From: Lactobacillus sp. UBA5815
GTDB lineage: Bacteria > Bacillota > Bacilli > Lactobacillales > Lactobacillaceae
Direction: 5' to 3'
NCBI GenBank assembly: GCA_002417825.1
Contig: DICX01000035.1
Coordinates: forward strand, 1-12,196
Length of the DNA: 12,196 bases
The notes beneath the pieces were generated by a model. The model was not told where the DNA came from. It did no database searches and saw only the letters and a program-made list of their open reading frames with translations. The position numbers and the translations under genes were made by a program. Positions 6,850 through 12,196 of the stretch are shown here, one piece after another. Each line of letters begins with the position of its first letter. Within the stretch, counting starts at the first letter, position 1.

Positions 6850-7698
6850 ATGTCTATAAAACACGAAAATATAAATTATTATTCTTCACCTTTACCATTT
6901 AAAATTTTTACTTTTCATGCTAAAAATCTTGATCGAGTAATCCAACCTCATTGGCATCGAAGCACAGAGATTCTTTTTTGTATTGAAGGAAAATTAAAAA
7001 TTACCTTTCCAAAAAAGGCTTACATTCTAAAGGAAAATCAATTTGCTGTAATTAATCCAGTCCAAATCCACTCAACTCAAAGTCTTTCCCATAATTGGGT
7101 ACTTTGCATACAGCTCCCTTTTTCATTCATGAATAATATTTCTAAAAATACATTTATGGAAAAATTTATTTTTAATACTGAAAAATGTATTTTTGATCCA
7201 GGAAATTCTAAAGTCATTAATCAACTATTTAAACAATTAATTAAAAACTATAATTCAAATGAAAATTCTATTTTAAAAGATATAGACATTTCCTGTAATG
7301 TTTGCCAAATAATTAAAAATTTAATTGATAAAAATGCTACCATTATTTCCAACAAATATAGTGGCTCCAATATTGCGTTTACGGAAAAAATCATTAACTT
7401 TATTGATAAAAATTGTCAGCATGATCTTACTCTTGATGATGTAGCTAACTTTTGTTCATATTCATCTTCATATACTTCCAGAATAATAAAAGAAATTTTA
7501 GGAACTTCCTTCTATAATTTTTTAAATTCGATTAGATTAACCAAAGTAATTACTATTATCAAAAATTCCAAAAAAAATGAACTTAATTTAATTGAAGTTG
7601 CTGAAAAATCTGGATTTAAAAATTACCGCAATTTTTATAATTCTTTTAAAAAGACATACCATATTTCTCCCGGAAAATTTCGAAATAATTTTTCATAA
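6850..7698 (+). CDS. AraC-family transcriptional regulator (cupin + double HTH)
   Basis: A 282-aa regulator. Residues 28-90 form the N-terminal cupin-type sugar pocket (QPHWHRSTEILFCIEGKL, then a beta-rich stretch with INPVQIHS). Residues 178-281 form the AraC/XylS DNA-binding domain with two helix-turn-helix units (LTLDDVANFCSYSSSYTSRI and LIEVAEKSGFKNYRNFYNSF) and the closing ISPGKFR. The ATG at 6850 was chosen because GAGG (6840-6843) lies 6 nt upstream; a TTG at 6838 would put the ribosome site inside the gene. It is divergent from the EIIC-GH3-GH43 genes, so it is the likely local activator responding to the imported glycoside or its product. The gene is extremely AT-rich (10 G+C in 60 bases at 7141-7200), more so than the enzymes it faces. 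No terminator is visible after its stop. Inducer unknown. Confidence 0.92.
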   Translation: MSIKHENINYYSSPLPFKIFTFHAKNLDRVIQPHWHRSTEILFCIEGKLKITFPKKAYILKENQFAVINPVQIHSTQSLSHNWVLCIQLPFSFMNNISKNTFMEKFIFNTEKCIFDPGNSKVINQLFKQLIKNYNSNENSILKDIDISCNVCQIIKNLIDKNATIISNKYSGSNIAFTEKIINFIDKNCQHDLTLDDVANFCSYSSSYTSRIIKEILGTSFYNFLNSIRLTKVITIIKNSKKNELNLIEVAEKSGFKNYRNFYNSFKKTYHISPGKFRNNFS

Positions 7699-7699
7699 A

Positions 7700-7940
7700 A
7701 AATATCTTTAAGTCTCCTACTTGATATTCTTGACTCCATATTTCAGCTGGTAAAGCATGCAAACTTGACAATACATCAGTTTCAAATTCCGTAAAAATTA
7801 AATGGACAATTTAAATTACACGCTTTCCACTTATTCATTTCTTGAATAAACTGCTGCTTTGCATCTAAAACTTGTGAACTACCTTTTATATACCAGTCAT
7901 AATATCTATTTAAGCAAATAAAACCACACAAATTGGTCAC
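7700..7940 (-). pseudogene. Frameshifted protein remnant, family not recognised
   Basis: On the minus strand a 52-codon frame (7940-7785) reads NRYYDWYIKGSSQVLDAKQQ, then FIQEMNKWKACNLNCPFN. A frame change just before its stop at 7784 continues the coding-like text FTEFETDVLSSLHALPAEIW and SQEYQVGDLKIFF down to about 7700, next to the AraC stop codon. The protein-like composition on both sides of a single shift suggests a decayed soluble-protein fragment. A GTG follows the stop of the next remnant at once, but no ribosome site supports it. Family and function are not recognised. Confidence 0.45.
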
Positions 7941-8135
7941 TTAATCATTATCTGGACGACTGTGCGCTTCCAAAGCACCAGTTAATGGACGATTCTGTGG
8001 ATCTAAATTTCGCACATATTTCGCAAACGCTAGAATCACGGCTACTAACGTCAATGCCAAACACAACATCAAGTGCCAACAATCTTCGAAGAAGCCCTTA
8101 ATGAATAGGTAAAACCGCCTGTTTATTTTACGACG
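7941..8135 (-). pseudogene. C-terminal remnant of a membrane protein
   Basis: A 64-codon open stretch on the minus strand is bounded upstream by TGA (8138-8136) and ends at TAA (7943-7941). It holds one strong hydrophobic span (HLMLCLALTLVAVILAFAKY) preceded by basic residues and followed by the polar tail RNLDPQNRPLTGALEAHSRP. It lacks a start codon with a ribosome site, so it is best read as the broken end of a larger membrane protein. Base composition (24 G+C in 60 at 7981-8040) is nearer to the resistance module on its right than to the AraC gene on its left. I do not recognise the family. Confidence 0.5.
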
Positions 8136-8189
8136 TCATGCGTCAAAAAAATCTAAGACATATTGTTTTACCACTATCTTAAGTTTAAA

Positions 8190-8243
8190 ACTAAACAAAA
8201 AATAGTGAATCAATTATCTCGTTGGATAATTGATTCACTATTT
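8190..8243 (-). terminator. Rho-independent terminator after the bceB-like gene
   Basis: AAATAGTGAATCAATTATC (8200-8218) and its exact complement (8225-8243) form a 19-bp perfect stem with a 6-nt loop. On the minus strand the stem ends in TTT and runs into TTTGTTTAG, giving a run of six T. It lies about 70 nt after the permease stop codon and should end the resistance operon. The stem is unusually long and AT-rich for a terminator. Confidence 0.75.
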
Positions 8244-8314
8244 AGCTTAGAATGCTTATTTTTTTGAAAATGACGATCTTTAATCAAAATTTGCCATCCA
8301 CAAACACACTATCT

Positions 8315-10240
8315 CTAAACCATCCCTTGATTGACGATATGCCGATAAACATGCGCCGTCGCCATGTAGATCAGCATATAGCTGACTAACAACACGGCGG
8401 TCAGGATCACACTCACCATCGTCAAGATTTTCGAGTCGTACAATCCCAACTCAGACAAACTGCTTTTAAGCGCAGGCAAAGCAAAGCCTAAGTTGATGAC
8501 AGCACCAACGATCGGCAGCAAGAACACTGTCAAAACTTGACTTCGAATCGCGTGTGTCGTTTCTTGGCGGCTCAATCCTATCTCGCTCATGACGCGGTAA
8601 TACTTTTGATCGGCATAGCCTTCAGAGACTTGTTTATAGTAAATGATCATCACTGTCGCGCAGATCATGACGAGACTGATCAAGATTCCCATGAACAGGA
8701 GACTGCCGAATATCGCTTGTAACAAACTTCGAACCACTGGTTTGGAAGTAAAATTCTCCGATGCGACTTTCAGCGTCTGCTGAACCGTATTGGAAAATCG
8801 TTTTTGCTGCTTATTCGTTCCAGCAATATTGAAGCCTTGTGCATAAATCTCAGGATAAGGGTTGATTTCATGCGCGATTTTTTTGTTGGCAGCAACGACG
8901 AAAACTAATTTAAACGTCATCAAATGCCCATAAGCAAAAGCACCTGAAAACTGTGCGATCGGCTTGACACGGTAGCGTTTCCCCTGAATCTTCAACGCTT
9001 GCTTGTCATAACGACTTCCCGAAACATAGACCAGTACCTCATCGCGCGCAAGTCGATAATGCGTTCGCTGAAGCCGGTTGTACTGCTTGAGATCAAGCGA
9101 GGACAACACATAATTGGCTTTATGGATCGTATTTTGTTTGAACCGATCGCCAATTAAAACTCCCGTGACTGGCGTCGTCACTGAAACCGTCTGCGGTGCA
9201 CGCATCGTGATATGATTCTGCTTTGCGATACGTTTGATGTGCTGTTTTTCAACTGGCGACAGCGGTTTCGGCGCAACGATTTGAACATCCCTAGGGCCAT
9301 AAAAATCGATGATGTTTTTTTCACCGGCGATCAGCGAAAACGAAGCCGTCAAAGCGACTAAAACAGACGTACACAACAAACTGATCGAAGCCAGGCCAGC
9401 ACCATTTTGCTTCATGCGATAAAGCATGTTGGACACTGAAATAAAATGATTCGGCTGATAATAATACTTGGGACGCTTCTTCAAAGCCTTCAAGCCGCTG
9501 ATGCTCGTCGTGATAAAAACCAGGTACGAACCCACGACGACGAACAACACCGCAACGATGAAACGACTGAATGCATCTTGGGTCGGTTTGACGGTAACGG
9601 AAATATAATAGCCGATCGCCAAGATGATCAGACCCAATATGGCCAAAAACAGATGTGACTTGGGTTCTTTTTCTGGTTGCGCCGTTTTGCCCCATAAATC
9701 GATAGGATCGACCTTTCGCAGTTCCCAAAAGTCGAAAAGAATGATCAGGCTGAAGACGACGGCAAAAACGAGCACATCGAACAACAAAGGCGTCCAAGTC
9801 AAAGTTTGATGGAGCAGCGTCGTTCCGATCAGTGATTTCAATCCCATGAAAGCAAATTTTGAAAATGCGAAACCAAAAGCACTGCCGATCACCATGCAGA
9901 TCAGATAAAACAGGATGTTTTCCCAAAAGACGATCTGTCGGAGGTGGTGTTTCGTCAACCCCAGGATGCTGTATAACCCCAATTCTTGCATACGTTGCTT
10001 GCTCAGCAGACGCTCTGCATAAAAAGTGGATAAAGTGGCGATCAACACCACGAACACCAATCCCAATTTGAGGATGTAATCCGTTTCTGTCCCGTAAGCC
10101 ATCGCTTTAAGGTTCGTATCATGAATCATCGAAAAGAAGATATAAGTGATCATCACCCACATCGAATTGGAAAGGATAAAAGGAAGCGTCTGCGTTTTGT
10201 TCTTGGTCAAGTGGTGCCGGGCAAGCTTAAGTGGAATCAT
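8315..10240 (-). CDS. BceB-type ABC transporter permease (FtsX family)
   Basis: A 641-aa permease with the layout of BceB/VraG proteins. Four spans lie in the first 175 residues, spans 5-7 at about 197-215, 226-247 and 282-305, then an outside domain of about 200 residues (roughly 308-507), then spans 8-10 (about 508-535, 570-592, 606-630). The length and the single large loop between spans 7 and 8 are diagnostic. With the ATPase it removes peptide antibiotics from their lipid targets, and it signals to the partner kinase. The ATG at 10240 is preferred: AGGAGG (10248-10253) is 7 nt away and the codon overlaps the ATPase stop by one base (TGATG). The GTG at 10243 is only 4 nt from the ribosome site. 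It is translationally coupled to the ATPase gene. Peptide specificity cannot be read. Confidence 0.92.
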   Translation of the reverse strand: MIPLKLARHHLTKNKTQTLPFILSNSMWVMITYIFFSMIHDTNLKAMAYGTETDYILKLGLVFVVLIATLSTFYAERLLSKQRMQELGLYSILGLTKHHLRQIVFWENILFYLICMVIGSAFGFAFSKFAFMGLKSLIGTTLLHQTLTWTPLLFDVLVFAVVFSLIILFDFWELRKVDPIDLWGKTAQPEKEPKSHLFLAILGLIILAIGYYISVTVKPTQDAFSRFIVAVLFVVVGSYLVFITTSISGLKALKKRPKYYYQPNHFISVSNMLYRMKQNGAGLASISLLCTSVLVALTASFSLIAGEKNIIDFYGPRDVQIVAPKPLSPVEKQHIKRIAKQNHITMRAPQTVSVTTPVTGVLIGDRFKQNTIHKANYVLSSLDLKQYNRLQRTHYRLARDEVLVYVSGSRYDKQALKIQGKRYRVKPIAQFSGAFAYGHLMTFKLVFVVAANKKIAHEINPYPEIYAQGFNIAGTNKQQKRFSNTVQQTLKVASENFTSKPVVRSLLQAIFGSLLFMGILISLVMICATVMIIYYKQVSEGYADQKYYRVMSEIGLSRQETTHAIRSQVLTVFLLPIVGAVINLGFALPALKSSLSELGLYDSKILTMVSVILTAVLLVSYMLIYMATAHVYRHIVNQGMV

Positions 10241-10992
10241 CACTGCACCTCCTCTAAAGCCGTCAGACTGTCGATGATCTTTTGGAGATATTGGTTCCGG
10301 CTTTGATCGCCACGGTACAATTCGTTGTAGATCTTACCATCTTTGATGAACAGCGTCCTTCGCGAATAACTCGCGGCTTGTGCACTATGCGTCACCATCA
10401 AGATCGTCTGTCCTTTGCTATTGACACGTTCAAAAATGTTCAAGATCTTTTCAGTGTTCGACGAATCCAGCGCTCCTGTCGGCTCATCTGCCAGCAGCAA
10501 ACGTGGTTCCGTGATCAATGCTCTCGCAATGGCAACGCGCTGTTTCTGACCGCCAGAGATTTCAAAAGATTGCCGGTCCAAAAGATTCGCGATCCCGAGA
10601 AGCTGGCTCAATGGTGCTAACCGATTCGCCATGAATTGCGGTGATTTTTTTGCTAAAACGAGTGGCAAATAAATATTGTCCCGATTGTTGAAAGTATCCA
10701 GCAAGTTGAAACTCTGAAAAACGAATCCCAACTGTGTCCGCCGAAATTTTGCTGCCTCATTTTCCGACAAATGGCTTAAATCGATGCCATTCATGGTGAT
10801 CTTGCCGCTAGTGGGGTGCGTCAAAGTAGCGATGATATTGAGCAGCGTTGATTTCCCTGCACCGGATTCGCCCATGATGGCGACATAATCACCTTTATCC
10901 ACTGAAAAACTGACATCCTTCAAAGCTTGAATCTCATTTTGATGACCTGTTGAAAAACTTTTTTTGATATGTTTCAAGACTAGTAAGCTCAT
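10240..10992 (-). CDS. BceA-type ABC transporter ATPase
   Basis: A 250-aa cytoplasmic ATPase of the MacB/LolD/BceA type. Walker A is GESGAGKST (41-49), the Q-loop Gln is at 93 (VFQSFN), the signature is ISGGQKQR (145-152), Walker B is LLLADE (165-170), the D-loop is GALD (173-176) and the switch His is 202 (VTHS). The signature has Ile in place of the usual Leu, a mild variant. The extended C-terminus (about 220-250) is usual in this branch. It powers the FtsX-type permease encoded directly downstream, which overlaps its stop codon. The start is supported by AGGAGGGG (10998-11005) 5 nt upstream. A terminator hairpin and a candidate operator lie between it and the kinase gene. Confidence 0.95.
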   Translation of the reverse strand: MSLLVLKHIKKSFSTGHQNEIQALKDVSFSVDKGDYVAIMGESGAGKSTLLNIIATLTHPTSGKITMNGIDLSHLSENEAAKFRRTQLGFVFQSFNLLDTFNNRDNIYLPLVLAKKSPQFMANRLAPLSQLLGIANLLDRQSFEISGGQKQRVAIARALITEPRLLLADEPTGALDSSNTEKILNIFERVNSKGQTILMVTHSAQAASYSRRTLFIKDGKIYNELYRGDQSRNQYLQKIIDSLTALEEVQ

Positions 10993-11004
10993 TTTGTCCC
11001 CTCC

Positions 11005-11026
11005 TAAAAACTGATGTTACCGTCAG
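11005..11026 (-). terminator. Short GUAA-loop hairpin with U-run in front of the bceA-like gene
   Basis: On the minus strand CTGACG-GTAA-CATCAG (11026-11011, one G-U pair) forms a 6-bp stem closed by a GNRA-type loop and followed by TTTTT, directly upstream of the ribosome site. It could be a weak second terminator or attenuator acting on read-through from the kinase gene. The same bases resemble a 5-N4-5 inverted repeat (TGACG-N4-CATCA). Confidence 0.45.
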
Positions 11027-11068
11027 TATAAAAAAGATTCCTTGAGCCTTGTAGTTACAATGCGTTAA
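11025..11068 (-). promoter_or_regulatory. Candidate BceR-type operator and promoter for bceAB-like genes
   Basis: Minus strand TTAAC-GCAT-TGTAA (11068-11055) resembles the TNACA-N4-TGTAA motif I recall for Bce-type regulators; one half is perfect and the other has two mismatches. It lies just upstream of a poor -35 (CTACAA, 11054-11049), 18 bp from a good -10, TATACT (11030-11025). A weak -35 under an activator site is the expected layout. It overlaps the terminator hairpin. Prediction only. Confidence 0.4.
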
Positions 11069-11076
11069 GGAATCTT
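11028..11076 (-). terminator. Rho-independent terminator after the bceS-like kinase gene
   Basis: On the minus strand AAGATTCCTT (11076-11067) and AAGGAATCTT (11043-11034) form a 10-bp perfect stem around a 23-nt loop. A run of six T (two of them in the stem) follows at 11035-11030. It begins 9 nt beyond the kinase stop codon and should separate the regulator-kinase transcript from the transporter genes. The long loop makes it weaker than a compact terminator. Confidence 0.7.
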
Positions 11077-11084
11077 ACGATTTG

Positions 11085-12080
11085 TTATTTTGTTTGCAGC
11101 TTTTTAGGATTGAAAATGAGTTTTACTGTCGTTCCAACGTTTTCCACAGACGTGATCACCAACTTGATATCCAAGATCGTGGCGATCCGCTGGGCCATGT
11201 ACAATCCCATGCCTGTTGCTTCACCATGCGTGCGCCCGTTGCTTCCCGTGAAGCCTTGGTCAAAGACTCTAGGCAGGTCGCTTTTTGCGATTCTGATGCC
11301 ATGATCGTGTATAGTCAATGCACCTGCTTCAAAATTGATCTGAATCGTGCTCTTTTTGTGGGAATACTTGACGGCATTCGTCAGAAGCTGTTCTAAAACG
11401 AATGAAAACCATTTTGAATCCGTCAGAATCGTGGCTGCGGGAACCTTGAGCTGCGGTGTCACTTCACGCGATAAAAAGAAAGACACGTTCTGCTGGATCA
11501 CTTGTTTGAGACACGTCAGCAAGTCGATTTTTTCAAAAACCAGATCATGATTGAAATCAGCCAAACGATCAAACGTCAGCAGCTGTCTGAGCTGATAATT
11601 AACCAGATCGATTTTTTCAGAAACTTCCTCGCTTGGAGCTGCAGGTGCATCCTCCGCCATCATCAGCAGCGACGTGAGGGGTGTTTTCATTTCGTGACTC
11701 CATAGGGTCAGATAATCTTCTCGATTTTTAAGCGAAGCTAGCAGCTCCTGTTTCTCGGCTGATTCCTGTTTGATCAGTTCCCGAACCGTTTTTTCATATA
11801 ATTTGCCATAAAAGCCATGAAGATGACGTGAACCGAAGTCACCTGATTCGATCAGCCGAGACATCGTTTCAACATCCATCTCTTTTTGATAGACGCGAAC
11901 GCCAAGAAAGATCAAAAACGGCAAAACCGTATACCGTGCCAAGTCACTGATTACATTCAAATCGACATGATAAAGCAAACATACCAAGCTTAGCAACAAT
12001 AAAAGCAGCAAATACCCCAATGCTGTCGGCCATTCTGACAAAATCACTTTTAAGATATGCACTTTTTTATTTTTCATCAT
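11085..12080 (-). CDS. BceS-type intramembrane-sensing histidine kinase
   Basis: A 331-aa kinase with two N-terminal membrane spans (about 18-37 and 49-64) and only about ten residues outside, the hallmark of kinases that read the state of a partner ABC transporter instead of binding a ligand. The phospho-accepting His129 lies in LWSHEMKTPL. The N box is EQLLTNAVKYS (230-240, Asn235), the F box RVFDQGFTG (271-279) and the G2 box ATGMGLYMA (288-296). The G1 box reads HDHGIRI (258-264), where the second Gly of DxGxG is Arg263 (AGA, one base from GGA). The start ATG (12080) overlaps the response-regulator gene by 14 nt, so translation is coupled; an ATG three bases on is equally possible. It should control the ABC genes downstream. 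A terminator follows. Confidence 0.92.
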   Translation of the reverse strand: MMKNKKVHILKVILSEWPTALGYLLLLLLLSLVCLLYHVDLNVISDLARYTVLPFLIFLGVRVYQKEMDVETMSRLIESGDFGSRHLHGFYGKLYEKTVRELIKQESAEKQELLASLKNREDYLTLWSHEMKTPLTSLLMMAEDAPAAPSEEVSEKIDLVNYQLRQLLTFDRLADFNHDLVFEKIDLLTCLKQVIQQNVSFFLSREVTPQLKVPAATILTDSKWFSFVLEQLLTNAVKYSHKKSTIQINFEAGALTIHDHGIRIAKSDLPRVFDQGFTGSNGRTHGEATGMGLYMAQRIATILDIKLVITSVENVGTTVKLIFNPKKLQTK

Positions 12081-12196
12081 GCTTCAACCGATAGCCTTTG
12101 CCATATTCTGTCACGATCAGTTCCGACGATCCGAGCTGGTCTAATTTATGACGAAGCCGGCTCATATTCACGTTCAAAATGTTTTCATCCATGAAG
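12067..12196 (-). CDS. OmpR-type response regulator, C-terminal part (BceR-like)
   Basis: Only the last 42 codons are inside the window; the gene continues beyond the right edge. They read FMDENILNVNMSRLRHKLDQ, then LIVTEYGKGYRLKHDEK, which is the recognition helix and wing of an OmpR/PhoB winged-helix domain and closely follows the BceR-type pattern (FVDDNTL.VN..RLRKKL). The receiver domain is not visible. The stop TAA (12069-12067) lies inside the kinase gene. It should be phosphorylated by the kinase and activate the transporter genes, perhaps through the candidate site at 11055-11068. Confidence 0.9.
   Translation of the reverse strand, partial: FMDENILNVNMSRLRHKLDQLGSSELIVTEYGKGYRLKHDEK

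Noticed and set aside
8132..8144. GACGTCATGCGTC inverted repeat as a terminator or operator
   Set aside because: Arms are only 4 bp, and no operon ends or begins here. The T-run on the minus strand precedes the hairpin instead of following it.
9321..9926. A 201-codon minus-strand ORF overlapping the permease gene in another frame
   Set aside because: Its sequence is rich in Arg, Cys and His without domain features, and it is fully inside the well-supported permease gene; it is a frame shadow in GC-richer DNA.
10241..10243. GTG at 10243 as the permease start
   Set aside because: It lies only 4 nt from AGGAGG, whereas the next codon ATG at 10240 has standard spacing.
1..12196. CRISPR arrays, tRNA or rRNA genes, insertion-sequence transposases
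   Set aside because: I saw no spaced repeat array, cloverleaf-like tRNA, rRNA segment or transposase motif on either strand; the only tandem repeats are the 16-bp units at 6668-6731.

Overview
The window looks like chromosome of a low-GC Gram-positive bacterium, most likely a Lactobacillaceae member. The evidence is strong purine-rich Shine-Dalgarno sites (AGGAGG-type), a lactose/cellobiose-type PTS permease with a cre-like site, and a Bce-type peptide-resistance module. This assignment is an inference from gene content and style; no rRNA or other marker is present.

Left edge (1-1590): a plus-strand gene for an unusual GlnL/YcbB-like regulator with a degenerate receiver domain (13-855) ends at a strong bidirectional terminator (945-979). 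Next comes a decayed zone. Its main content is a minus-strand glycoside hydrolase family 3 (GH3) pseudogene (1057-1590), broken by at least four frameshifts and a stop codon. Its surviving pieces run in permuted domain order (C-terminal domain tail first, then the N-terminal barrel).

Sugar-use cluster (1591-7698): on the minus strand, in transcription order, lie a PTS EIIC permease (start at 6663), a GH3 beta-glucosidase-type enzyme (5392-3170), a terminator-like hairpin, and a GH43 beta-xylosidase/arabinofuranosidase-type enzyme (3090-1591). A divergent AraC-family regulator (6850-7698) shares the promoter region with EIIC. That region holds a cre-like CcpA site and an EIIC leader made of two back-to-back 16-bp tandem duplications, one of which doubles the Shine-Dalgarno sequence. 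The likely logic is import of a beta-linked plant glycoside by EIIC (IIA and IIB are not in the window), cytoplasmic hydrolysis by GH3 and GH43, induction by the AraC protein and repression by CcpA. A PTS paired with GH3 and GH43 rather than a GH1 6-phospho-glucosidase is biochemically puzzling.

Decayed spacer (7699-8314): two minus-strand protein remnants, one a frameshifted soluble piece and one the tail of a membrane protein, followed by a 19-bp perfect hairpin that terminates the next operon.

Resistance module (8315-12196), all minus strand: the 3' end of an OmpR-type response regulator (bceR-like), an intramembrane-sensing histidine kinase (bceS-like), an ABC ATPase (bceA-like) and a 10-TM FtsX-type permease (bceB-like). 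Such modules sense and resist cell-wall-active peptides such as bacitracin or lantibiotics by flux sensing. This block is visibly richer in G+C than the left half (spot counts: 27/60 at 8401-8460 against 10/60 at 7141-7200), which suggests separate ancestry. The kinase-ATPase junction packs a terminator, a candidate BceR-type operator and a -10 element into about 70 bp.
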